DNA from: Hsuehochloa calcarea
Lineage: Eukaryota > Streptophyta > Magnoliopsida > Poales > Poaceae
DNA length: 64,000 bases
NCBI GenBank assembly: GCA_036346395.1
Contig: CM070601.1
Coordinates: forward strand, 20,705,763 to 20,769,762
Direction: 5' to 3'
The position numbers were made by a program, and so were the translations under genes. Of the stretch, positions 47,101 to 53,264 are shown in pieces. Position 1 is the first letter of the stretch. Each line of letters begins with the position of its first letter. The notes under the pieces were generated by a model. It made no database searches and was not told the DNA's origin. It worked only from the letters and a program-made list of their open reading frames with translations.

Positions 47101-49366
47101 GAGGAGGTGACAGGAGCGGCAGGCCCAGGGGAGGTGGATTGGGGGAAGGCGCGGTGAAGCGACCGGGCGGAGGCGAGCTGCTGCGGTCGGCGGCGAACGC
47201 GGAGAAGAGCAAGCGCGCTGATAGGGGGAGAGGGGCGGCTTGGCACGCGAACCAAGGTAACACTCCAGTGCTTTAGCTTTTTGCCAGAACCAAAGATTTT
47301 GAAAAAACCAAAAAAAATTTTGATTTGAAAACCCTAATGCGAAAACAGGATGTTACAAATACATTATTATTATTTCCATTGTACAGTTAACTTTAGCTAC
47401 AGAGTTAACTATGCATTCTTCTCCAGTTTGTTATTGCTGTAGATGATGAAAACGGTGATAACGAAGGGGATCTTGTCATGGCAGCTACTCTAGCGAACCC
47501 AGAGTCGATCGCATTCATGATCAGGAATGGTTCTGGGATCATCTCGGTGGGAATGAAGGAAGAGGACCTAGCAAGATTGATGATTCCTATGATGTCTCCA
47601 ATTACAGAAATCGAGGACATTTCAGCTGCTGCTTCAACTGTGACAGTGGTAACAATCTGTTGTTTAATAGCCTTTGTAAACACTATAGATGATCCAGCAT
47701 CAACACAGATCACTGGATCTTTGGTAGTGACAATAACTTGAAGCATTGTTGTCTATCTATGCAGGATGCCAGAGTGGGCATATCAACCGGTGTCTCAGCT
47801 GCAGATAGGGCAAAAACCATCCTTACTCTGGCCTCCCCTGATTCTAAGCCCAGTGATCTGAGAAGACCAGGCCATATATTCCCCCAGAAGTACCGAAACG
47901 GAGGTGTACTGAAAAGAGCTGGGCACACCGAGGCATCCGTCGATCTTGTTGCATTGGCTGGTTTGCACCCTGTATCTGTCCTGTCGACCGCCATCGACCC
48001 AAAGGATGGTTCCATGGCGGGCATACCAGTGCTAAAACAGATGGCTTTGGAACATGATATCCCAATTGTTTCGATCGCTGATCTCATCCGGTTAGTATAC
48101 CTTAAGGTGAAGCCTTTGTGAACTTATAGCCTGTTTTATTCAGCTTTAAATTGTACTACTGAAATTACTCTCCAAGAGATGGAGCAGATACCTGGAATGA
48201 AATGTCTTTTATGTTAGGATTACTCCCATGTCGCGAACGTCCTTTGTGAAAATCTCATCTTGTTCTTTTGCCATGATTCAGGTATAGAAGGAAAAGGGAG
48301 AAGCTGGTGAAACTAATTGCTGTATCTCGTTTGCCCACGAAATGGGGCCTTTTCCGAGCTTACTGCTACCAATCCAAGCTGGATGGAACTGAGCACATTG
48401 CCGTTGCGAAGGTAGTGAAATTATGTTCTTTTTTCCGTCTTCTGGGACTTGAAATTGGGGTAGAAAATGCAAGTTCTTTGGTCTCTCTCTCAGTAGCAAT
48501 CGGGTAGGAATAGGATGATACATCAGTACATAGTTCGTCCCTACAAATGCGATTCCAATGTCACAATATTCGGTTTATCTCCGGCGATCCAATCGTACAT
48601 GGCCATGTGCAGGGCGACATCGGCGACGGTGAAGACATCCTCGTGAGGGTCCATTCCGAGTGCCTGACCGGAGACATCCTCGGCTCCGCCCGCTGCGACT
48701 GCGGCAACCAGCTGGACCTGGCGATGCAGCTGATCGAGAAGGCCGGCCGCGGCGTCCTCGTCTACCTCCGCGGCCACGAAGGCCGGGGCATCGGGCTCGG
48801 ACAGAAGCTCCGCGCCTACAACCTGCAGGACGATGGCCACGACACCGTCGAAGCCAACATTGAGCTCGGTCTGGCCGTGGACGCCCGCGAGTACGGCATC
48901 GGTGCCCAGGTAGAACACAACATGCTATTCTTTTGCAATCCTGCAGCATCTGGATTTTCCATGGTCCATTTCAGATTCTGAAGAACATTGATGCGTTCAG
49001 AATCGGACGCAAAGTTCTGATCTTGCTATCCATTCCAGATTCTTAGGGACATTGGTGTGTTCAGCTGCAGTGTTCTGACAGTGATCTTGCCATCCATTTC
49101 AGATTCTCAGGGACATCGGCGTGCGTACGATGCGGCTGATGACCAATAACCCGGCCAAGTTCGTCGGGCTCAAGGGCTACGGGCTCGCCGTGGTGGGGAG
49201 GGTTCCGGTGATATCCCCCATCACGAAGGAGAACCAGAAATATCTCGAGACGAAGCGGACGAAGATGGGGCACGTCTACGGCTCCGACCTCCCCGGAAGC
49301 CTGCCGGAAGAATTCGTCAATCCGGAAGACACTGCCGCGAACCCAGACGAAGACATCCACAATTAA
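14128..49366 (+). CDS. RIBA3: RIBA3-type riboflavin biosynthesis protein (degenerate DHBP synthase plus GTP cyclohydrolase II), plastid
   Basis: Seven exons: 14128-14336, 21190-21505, 47427-47648, 47765-48090, 48282-48411, 48613-48909 and 49103-49366. They are phase-consistent, 587 aa plus stop. The first about 60 residues are Arg/Ser/Ala-rich, like a plastid transit peptide; exon 1 is the least certain because it was chosen by phase and ATG context. DFFVSDAEGDPDKP before the DHBP synthase domain is typical of RIBA3. In that domain the catalytic DDEDRENEGD block reads DDENGDNEGD, so the Arg is lost, although GHTEA and TGVSAADRA remain. The GTP cyclohydrolase II domain looks intact: zinc ligands CLTGDILGSARCDC, GHEGRGIGL, RAYNLQDDG, and DTVEAN. 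Plant RIBA3 is reported to lack DHBP synthase activity, which fits. Introns 1 and 2 are swollen to 6.9 and 25.9 kb by retrotransposons. The acceptor region of the last exon is tandemly repeated. Confidence 0.9.
14402..15349 (-). repeat. Left LTR (3' LTR) of the Copia element
   Basis: 948 bases, bounded by TGTTGGGG and CCCAACA. It differs from 19476-20416 by roughly twenty substitutions and almost no indels. It contains antisense open frames shared by both LTRs, which are not genes. Confidence 0.9.
15378..18907 (-). pseudogene. Copia pol (protease, integrase, RT, RNase H), frameshifted
   Basis: The minus strand reads Copia-order domains. Protease region: WIPDSGATIHATSH near 18460-18490. Integrase: CVLWHKRLGHMGEKGMAVL near 18050-18090, then TDNGGEYIGPFDAYCKEQGI and GVAERMNRTLVERVRCLLSH. 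Reverse transcriptase: KTAFLYGDLEEEIYMEQPEG, YGLKQAPRQWYMKFE, and YVDDILIVGKN near 16310-16340. RNase H: ALSTTEAEFIAATEASKELL near 15680-15730 and the CDNQSAIHL block near 15600. The main open frame is 16116-18191 (691 codons); at least three frame breaks (about 18150, 16150 and 15900) split the polyprotein. Confidence 0.88.
19068..19496 (-). pseudogene. Copia gag fragment
   Basis: Open frame on minus with NGTNYQAWKGKMEDLLYVKE, DEWKVLHRQACGFIRQWVDD and AHARSLWQKLEELYARK-type gag sequence (seen as THARSLWQKLEELYARKEGT). It runs from the primer-binding site side. Gag then breaks near 19070. A partial zinc-knuckle remnant (CYHRHEMGH in another frame) is seen near 18720-18750. Confidence 0.75.
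19476..20416 (-). repeat. Right LTR (5' LTR) of the Copia element, truncated end
   Basis: 941 bases, starting TGTTGGGG. It ends at ggatag where its partner continues with cccaaca. Confidence 0.88.
20417..21189 (+). other. Remaining RIBA3 intron 1 with an unidentified 113-codon open frame
   Basis: An open frame at 20698-21039 has ordinary amino-acid composition (for example LRVTIDDKGDILASPEVCDV and LASTLL-free hydrophobic stretches such as FSFCYPHEQISPSGRL). I do not recognise it. It does not join RIBA3 in phase with a clear splice site and could be a fragment of another gene or element. Confidence 0.2.
22065..24943 (-). repeat. Left LTR (3' LTR) of the Tekay/RIRE3-like element
   Basis: 2879 bases. 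AT-rich parts are almost identical to the right LTR, while the GC-rich part (24130-24850) has many 1-4 base deletions against its partner. Several of these are CAG to CG. Confidence 0.92.
24950..26192 (-). pseudogene. Integrase C-terminal half and chromodomain of the Tekay/RIRE3-like element
   Basis: Continuation of pol beyond the nested insertion, on minus and frameshifted. Translating around the breaks gives the integrase HHCC part (HPGSTKMYQDMKILYWWPG region, about 26100-26180), core pieces (WVIVDRLTKVAHFIPVKTTY, GVPKRIVSDRGSRFTSHFW at 25750-25940), SPLEALYGRKC (about 25560), and a chromodomain with IRMCKVQWSHHSAREATWE (about 25020-25090). The chromodomain places the element among chromoviruses. 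Confidence 0.8.
26193..26950 (+). repeat. 5' LTR of the Tat-like element
   Basis: 758 bases. It contains a cluster of GTCGTA...TACGAC foldbacks (26312-26470), a probable TATA box (actatataagg, about 26688), and the TGT...ACA-type ends described for the element. Confidence 0.88.
26312..26470. repeat. Cluster of short foldbacks in the Tat-like LTR
   Basis: At least five spaced copies related to GTCGTAAGTCCTTCTACGAC, in which GTCGTA and TACGAC can pair around an 8-base loop. The copies are separated by about 10 bases. The same repeat recurs at 35137-35235, 36770-36885, 38178-38345 and in the right LTR. Confidence 0.8.
27023..29300 (+). pseudogene. Tat-like gag, frameshifted
   Basis: The clearest frame is 28192-28644, with LPPHFRPVNMEKFDGSQNPI, FLQIYTTAVRAAGG, and ANYLPTVLEGSARSWLLNQP followed by SWQHLCDLLQANFQGTY, the typical gag of rice Tat elements. 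Further gag (NETLRQFIKRF, IEDIALN-like TEDIALNPP) continues in the next frames to about 28990. A basic segment with a possible knuckle remnant (RWCPFHKRK) follows near 29060-29095. Confidence 0.8.
29400..32950 (+). pseudogene. Tat-like pol remains (protease, RT, RNase H, integrase)
   Basis: The protease motif VLVDGGASLNILF lies near 29467-29505. RT pieces are KKSNGKWRMCVDFTDLNKAC and PKDDFPLPRID (30250-30345), then NPEKCVFGISSGKLLGFLVS (about 30667-30725). RNase H is near 31390-31620 (YFDGSLTLSGS). Integrase shows HDIHSGICGAHAS near 32040-32075 and ALQTIPLSWPFA-like and GLDILGPFPKAP pieces (32210-32290), plus HPQSNGAVERA (about 32512-32545). Frames change every 100-300 bases. Confidence 0.8.
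35137..35235. repeat. Internal cluster of GTCGTA/TACGAC foldbacks
   Basis: Degenerate copies of the LTR foldback (ggttgtgagtacttctacaacc, gtcgtaagtttttctgcgac), between pol and the antisense ORF. Confidence 0.65.
36126..37822 (-). pseudogene. Antisense ORF of the Tat-like element (Transposase_28/plant mobile domain-like), broken
   Basis: On the minus strand between pol and the right LTR. Fragments at 37312-37794 and 37104-37634 include SPYIQAIKDLKEEGLTGWHV and VKDFITRRISPLKKRASPMW. These match the style of the antisense ORF of Tat elements that Pfam lists as 'putative gypsy type transposon' (Transposase_28). The 36126-36686 frame is Lys/Arg-rich and probably a downstream part of the same protein. 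Function unknown; frames are broken. Confidence 0.6.
36770..36885. repeat. Second internal cluster of GTCGTA/TACGAC foldbacks
   Basis: Three or four copies (tagtcgtaagtttttctacga, aagtcgtaagtttttctcgac, tagtcgtaagtatcttctac), next to the antisense ORF. Confidence 0.65.
38178..38345. repeat. Third internal cluster of GTCGTA foldbacks, just before the right LTR
   Basis: Degenerate copies (ctacgactatcgacggtcgt, atagtcgtaagcaacct, aaggtcgtaagtccattctg) shortly before the right LTR at 38384. Confidence 0.55.
38384..39146 (+). repeat. 3' LTR of the Tat-like element
   Basis: 763 bases, pair of 26193-26950, with the same foldback cluster at about 38497-38650. Differences from its partner concentrate at places where one copy carries CAG or CTG. 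Confidence 0.88.
39152..41252 (-). CDS. Pol polyprotein (protease, RT, RNase H) of the Tekay/RIRE3-like element, cut by the nested insertion
   Basis: One open minus-strand frame of 700 codons before the AGCTT junction. Protease: VLFDSGASHSFVS near residue 30. RT: RPSSSPWGSPVLFVKKKDGT, VDYRNLNEVTIKNKYPLPRI, FSKIELRSGYHQLKI, VMSFGLTNAPAYF, and FIDDILIYSK near 40205-40235. RNase H: VYCDASRQGLGCVLMQEGK, YASRQLRPHEDNYPTHDLEL, and HKSLKYIFTQSDLNL. The frame enters the integrase linker (GKANVVADALSRK) and stops being meaningful at 39151, where the Tat-like LTR begins. The intact frame over 2 kb and close LTR pair suggest a young element. CAG and CTG are normally frequent here, unlike the neighbouring damaged patches. 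Confidence 0.9.
41233..42462 (-). pseudogene. Gag of the Tekay/RIRE3-like element, frameshifted
   Basis: Starts near plus 42440 (minus MPPRRAAVPVRGAFATGRGR). Retrotransposon gag sequence follows (RPLTFAFANEPLEAEDWLRD, ALKQGQMSVNEYLTRFNQLA, EEKIDRFVEGMREEMRVSS). A CCHC zinc knuckle, CFSCGEKGHFANKC, lies near 41370-41420. Several short indels between 41550 and 42300 break the frame. The frame overlaps the start of the protease frame by about 20 bases. Confidence 0.82.
42741..43655 (-). CDS. orf0 upstream of gag in the Tekay/RIRE3-like element
   Basis: A complete 304-codon frame (MANSPAAGPWDHCSHGEHDG to a Ser-rich end) between the primer-binding site and gag. It has a coiled, acidic/hydrophobic middle (IRTAMGEIRQLRMLLTGSY) and a Pro/Arg-rich C-terminus. 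Rice RIRE3/RIRE8 are known to carry an extra ORF (orf0) here; its function is unknown. The C-terminal basic tail may be frameshifted. Confidence 0.6.
   Translation of the reverse strand: MANSPAAGPWDHCSHGEHDGDYADVLRQLMQFLGFTRPPLFRGRMERIMDRESWSMEVFLYARIGEFTPHTFVAEAPRRSVMDAVQDAARVASTRLCWMHGDLLRDSPFCYHPFLPDGGQVPEVFDSLDERSRRPNSAAHAAMSATIRTAMGEIRQLRMLLTGSYAHSDTLRNNMLQSDEAYFVAAQERDAAVAELARLTAATTITAPAPPPVVASSDRTLDRPLRPRGARTRMTARKSVRRPPPLADRPESPMAARPRPFRSVSRSLHHQRRFSLYFTGLDRSRCLAPETAPLVVASFPRRSS
43856..47357 (-). repeat. Right LTR (5' LTR) of the Tekay/RIRE3-like element, with a hAT insertion
   Basis: 3502 bases: the 2.9-kb LTR plus a 577-base insertion with an 8-base duplication at 45193-45769. The GC-rich part (46500-47260) is better preserved than in the left copy. 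Confidence 0.92.
45193..45769. mobile_element. Short non-autonomous hAT-type element in the right LTR
   Basis: Ends TAGGGATGGCAAT and ATTGCCATCCCTA form inverted repeats. An 8-base target duplication GTCCGCAC lies at 45185-45192 and 45770-45777. The left LTR has the empty site (ctacgtcgcaccc). TAGGGATGGCAA ends and 8-base duplications are typical of hAT elements. The interior carries many degenerate CCCATACCCG repeats and no transposase. Confidence 0.85.
48960..49130 (+). repeat. Near-tandem triplication of the last RIBA3 intron-exon junction
   Basis: Three related blocks, at about 48966-49000, 49033-49067 and 49094-49124, each read ccatttcagattct (or ccattccagattct), then a variant of agggacattggtgtg. 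Only the third continues into the conserved RIBA3 exon (from 49103). The first two keep an AG acceptor but carry changes or a stop (ttcttag). Confidence 0.75.
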
Positions 49367-49591
49367 TACCATTACAATCACAGATTCCTTCTGTAGTTTT
49401 GTTTCTCATACAAAGATTCATACTGAGAATTGAGATATTGCAGCGAATACGATCAAATTGCAGCAATCTTGGTGTAGTTACAGACTGGAAGCATGCGTAG
49501 TACAATTCATTGTTCGTAACCAGCAACAATTACAAACTAAGCCTCGATCCCTGACGAGGGAGGGAAAGAGGCAAGAACAGAGAGACCTAAT
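49367..49591. other. RIBA3 3' UTR and spacer
   Basis: Balanced to AT-rich sequence after the RIBA3 stop. The last part is probably the 3' UTR of the minus-strand H2B fragment. No coding sequence is seen. Confidence 0.5.
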
Positions 49592-49746
49592 CTAAGAGGA
49601 CGTGAACTTGGTGACGGCCTTTGTGCCCTCGGAGACGGCGTGCTTAGCGAGCTCGCCGGGGAGGACGAGGCGCACCGAGGTCTGGATCTCGCGGGAGGTG
49701 ATGGTGGGCTTCTTGTTGTAGCGGGCGAGGCGGGCGGCCTCCTGGG
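49592..49746 (-). pseudogene. Histone H2B C-terminal fragment
   Basis: On the minus strand, AQEAARLARYNKKPTITSRE and IQTSVRLVLPGELAKHAVSE, then GTKAVTKFTSS and a TAG stop at 49592-49594. This is the last about 51 residues of plant H2B (normally about 140-150 aa). Homology stops abruptly at about 49747, where AT-rich non-coding sequence begins; the N-terminal tail and the first helices are missing. The frame is intact within the fragment. It is probably a truncated copy, possibly cut by an insertion or deletion. It could be part of a longer gene if a distant exon exists, but plant H2B genes usually lack introns. Confidence 0.8.
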
Positions 49747-50417
49747 CATGCCCCAATGGTGGTATAGGTTGACCTGGATTATCCGCCTATGTGAATTTCT
49801 AAAAATACGGAAAAAAAAATACTATCTCTTGACAAATGGTACATCTAACCTAGATAATCTGTCTCTGTTTATTTTTGTGACTTAGATGAATTTTGATCCA
49901 AACTCTGAGATCCTTGCAACAAAAACTTGATTACTCTTTGACTATAACTGAGTTAGAAAAACTTAGTGTGCATCACAGCTAGTTACAAAACTTAAACAAG
50001 CTCAAGCTACTAGCCTGAAAACCCCTTAATAGTACAACGAAAAAAAAACAAAAATCTATCAAGCAAAATGATTCATACTCAACTCCTTAGGTTATTTGTA
50101 GCCACAAGGTCCTTAATCTTCATTAAAACTATGCTTTGTCATTATTTGCTAAGATGAGGATCTATGAAAGTCCAAAAACAACCCATTCCCATCATCAAGA
50201 CCTAACTTATTTTAACAACACTCAAATTAAAGTTAATCTTAATGATTTATGAGTCATTAATCACCAAAAACACCTACTAAATGAATTGGGGCCTAGATGT
50301 TTACACACTTCCAAGTGGCAAGTGAATTTGGGTTTTACAAAATTTACAAATATGTTTTTGCACTGTTACTTTGTATTTGTAATTTTCCCAACGTACTATT
50401 AAGATGATTTTCCTAAA
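49747..50417. other. AT-rich spacer with no recognised gene
   Basis: AT-rich sequence with many short stops in all frames. It begins exactly where the H2B homology ends, so it may be inserted DNA. No terminal repeats were found. Confidence 0.4.
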
Positions 50418-51000
50418 TTGAAGAAATCTTATGACCGGAGAGGGAGATCGATGAGGGAGGTCGCGGAAGAGCTCATGGGCAACCATGGTGTTGTTGAACA
50501 CGCCGACATCCGCGTATCCTTCCCACCTATTTCCTACTACATGCAGCTGTGTGCTGCATCGAAGATCGACACGCTGGTCGTGCGCTCGTCAGTGAGCCAC
50601 TCGCGTAGGCCAAAGAATGGGGTGAGGACCGTGAGGTTGATTGGGTGGGGGACGAGGACGCGCAACACCGGGGGCATGTCCATCGAGCTCTCGCCGATGC
50701 CACCGACAAGGAGGCGGGAGGGCAGTCTGAGCACGTACTTGGCTTCGCTGTGGGCATCGTTGGATGAGGCGGTGATCAGCGCGTGGACGGAGAAGGTGTC
50801 CGTGATGGTGAGCACGCGCATGAGTCAGCGGAGGTGGGGGGGCTTGGACAGATGGAGTGTGGTGTCGGTGACGAGGTTAGAGATGGTAGCGCCGCGGCGG
50901 CGACGGTGGATCGGTTCAGCACATCTTGTTCAGGCGCCCGAGCATGGCCAGCGAGATCACACTGCCCGGTGAAAGGAAGATGGAGAGAAAGGAAGGGCAT
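50418..51000. other. GC-rich segment with long open frames on both strands, unidentified
   Basis: Plus frame 50418-50972 (184 codons) and minus frame 50537-50821 (94 codons) are open. The minus frame has a more natural composition (VLTITDTFSVHALITASSND, REWLTDERTTSVSIFD). I recognise neither. It may be a gene fragment whose other parts are lost. Confidence 0.25.
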
Positions 51001-51001
51001 G

Positions 51002-51020
51002 AGAGAGAGAGAGAGAGAGG
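51002..51020. repeat. (GA)n microsatellite
   Basis: Uninterrupted gagaga run of 18-19 bases, about 35 bases downstream of the tRNA-Val 3' end. Confidence 0.8.
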
Positions 51021-51053
51021 TGATTTTTGATTCCGAACAAAAAAAACAAACGA

Positions 51054-51127
51054 TGGCGTCGCCCGGGTTCGAACCGGAGACCTTCAGTGTGTTAGACTGA
51101 CGTGATAACCAACTACACCACGACACC
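51054..51127 (-). tRNA. tRNA-Val (anticodon AAC)
   Basis: Read on minus: acceptor stem GGTGTCG/CGACGCC pairs over seven bases (one G-T). The anticodon arm TCAGT-CTAACAC-ACTGA shows anticodon AAC. The T-arm TCCGG-TTCGAAC-CCGGG is canonical, and the discriminator base is A. B-box GGTTCGAAC is intact, and there is no intron. It should decode GUU (and via inosine GUC) valine codons. It looks functional. Confidence 0.95.
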
Positions 51128-51435
51128 GTTTCTGTCTCAAGAAAGTTATCATACTATATCTTATTCGAGAACGAGCCAGTTTCGTTCACCCCATGTAAAC
51201 GAGAGATTTGTTCGGCATTTGATATCAGTATTTTGTTCCCTCCTCTCTTGGCCCTTCGAATTACTAACTGCATAGTGTGAATGTCAATGATAGGGTAAAT
51301 CAAAACGAATAGCAAAATGACGTTCTCCAGTTCCTGTAGCTGTGCAGCAGTTTTTTTAGCGTTCTTCAGTTCTACTCTTGAATTCCCAGGCCGCCTTTGT
51401 CGATCAAATTTCACCGTTTGCAAGGGCCGTCCGAT

Positions 51436-51645
51436 AGAATTACATCACCTGCAACTGCGATTGCATTGGTACTTGGCAACGGTACCCTGCATTGGTGACA
51501 TCTGAAGTCTCCACTAAGCTTTATCAAGCCGGATCCGTTCCCAACAGAATTACATCGACTGCAACTGCGATTGCATTGGTACTTGGCGACGGTACCCTGC
51601 ATTGGTGACATCTGAAGTCTCCACTAAGCTTATCAAGTCGGATCC
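51436..51645 (+). repeat. Tandem duplication, two copies of about 100 bases
   Basis: Copies at 51436-51536 and 51546-51645, both starting agaattacatc and ending ggatcc, about 95 percent alike, period 110. No coding content is recognised. Confidence 0.9.
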
Positions 51646-53192
51646 GGATGCTCTACGGTAACTGTAGAGGTCCATTATGTGAGCAATGTTTCGTGAGGGA
51701 TAAACAGTGTTCTGTCAACAATGGGGAAGTGGTGTGCTGTTTTTACTGTATTGGAAAGCAATGTAGCAATCTAGCGTGTGATCTAAATATTTAATTTTTT
51801 TTGACTGAACAGTAAAATCACTCCTAATGATCATGTACTGCAGATCATCTGACTATCCCAATCCTTCCAAACCACAGCACCAACTTGTACTCCCGTACAA
51901 AACCGCTGCGCGCGCGGCCCGCAGCCACAATCCTCACCACCACTAAGCAAGTGGGCGGTGCCGCTCGGCATCGGCTGGTGGCCTGGTGGGCTACGGCCGA
52001 CCCTACCACCGTAGCACGCTCACGGCTCCCCGCTCGTGCGCTCCGAGAAACGTCACACCTGTGGCCTGGCCTGGCCTGGCACGTATCTCATCGCCCCGAA
52101 CAGCATCGGCTCGTTCCCTCAGGCCAGCCCGCCATGTCCCATTTGTACCACCCACCTGAACTGGCTGGCCCTATCCCTTAGAAAACATCATGCAGGTCGC
52201 GAAGTTGGCTACGTTTTTGTGGGAAAACCTTGGAAAATTTGGGGCACCGCATGGCCGCCCGCCCGTCGTGTGTCGACAGACGCACATAGGGTCACGGCTC
52301 CACTCAAGGTTCTGGTAATGGAGATCTTGAGTCGGAGGTGCTTCGATAGGATCACATTCTAGAATCAAAACGTATAATCTGAGTTCCTGTGCCATTTCGC
52401 TAGCTGCTGAAGTTCCTGTGGCTGGAATGACTGAAGTTCTGACTAATTTGAGTGACTGCCATTGTTTCATACAAAATCACAGTAGAAGTTGCTTGATTAT
52501 GGGAATCTGCAAGGATGTAAGAGCATCCATAACAAGCCGATAGATTGGGTGGTGCTGCCTCTTTGCGGATTAGTTAGATACATAAAACAACACTCATACT
52601 AGCTAGCTAGTCATCCAAAATGTATCGGTTATGCTTTTCTTAGCACCTTCAGAAATTACTGTCATGATGTTCGAAGCGTAGCATTTGCTGCCTGCCTCTC
52701 AGTCCACAGTCCTATAGTGCACTCAACTGCTGTGTTTCTTCAATTTTGCCTCTCAGAGTACACGGGATTTAAGTTTTTTTTCATCTGCTGTCGAAAAACC
52801 ATTCTCTATTCCAATGAAAAGATTGAAAGTTTTTTTGTTTTTTGAAGTTCTATTTTCTCTATAGCTAATTTGTGTACCTTCCGTACTTCCGAAACATGGA
52901 TAGTTGATAGTATAAACTGCATGCTTTCCTTTTTAAAAAAATACATTGAGATTAGTTATCATATATACCCTTGAGCAACACTGTAGCAATTTTTTTAGGG
53001 CTACTGTAACATTAATTAGAGTGGATATTTTACATACCAAATTCATGTTGTTTAAGTTTTTTCTAATAATATTTATTGTATCTAGCAAATAGCACATTAG
53101 CACTTATGCAAATCATTGATGTATCTTTTGTCTCTTGAAACAAAGATTCATGTTGTTCCATATAAAAATTATAGTTCATGGGAACGATAAAG
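51646..53192. other. Intergenic region, no recognised gene
   Basis: A GC-rich stretch at about 51890-52340 gives short frames of low-complexity composition. The rest is AT-rich. A short (cctgg)n run lies near 52064-52078. No homology is recognised. Confidence 0.4.
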
Positions 53193-53264
53193 GATCACAT
53201 AGCCAAGTGGATATCGCGTTAGATTCCGAATCTAAAAGTCGTGTGTTAGAATCCCACTGTGATC
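53193..53264 (+). pseudogene. tRNA-Arg (CCG) copy with a damaged T-arm
   Basis: Acceptor GATCACA/TGTGATC pairs perfectly. Anticodon arm TTAGA-TTCCGAA-TCTAA shows anticodon CCG. In the T-arm (GTGTG-TTAGAAT-CCCAC) one stem pair is broken (T-C), and the normally invariant C56 of TTC is A. This also spoils the B-box (TGTTAGAATCC instead of GGTTCGAATCC) needed for Pol III transcription. Probably a tRNA pseudogene, though recent. Confidence 0.8.

Larger units (their letters stand above)
22065..47357 (-). mobile_element. Tekay/RIRE3-like Ty3 chromovirus with nested insertions, in RIBA3 intron 2
   Basis: Long LTRs at 22065-24943 and 43856-47357 start TGTCAGACCCGG and end GGATGTTACA on the plus strand; the coding strand is minus. 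A 5-base target duplication AATAC flanks it (22060-22064 and 47358-47362). The initiator-Met primer-binding site TGGTATCAGAGC (minus) is at plus 43840-43851, and a purine tract (AAGGGGTAGGTT on minus) lies at about 24944-24956. Order on the minus strand: LTR, orf0, gag, protease-RT-RNase H, integrase (split by a Tat-like element at 26193-39146), chromodomain, LTR. Without later insertions it is about 11.8 kb. An extra ORF before gag plus long LTRs recalls rice RIRE3/RIRE8. Confidence 0.92.

Noticed and set aside
48575..48949. 124-codon antisense frame over RIBA3
   Set aside because: Arg/Gly-rich shadow of the GC-rich GTP cyclohydrolase II exon.
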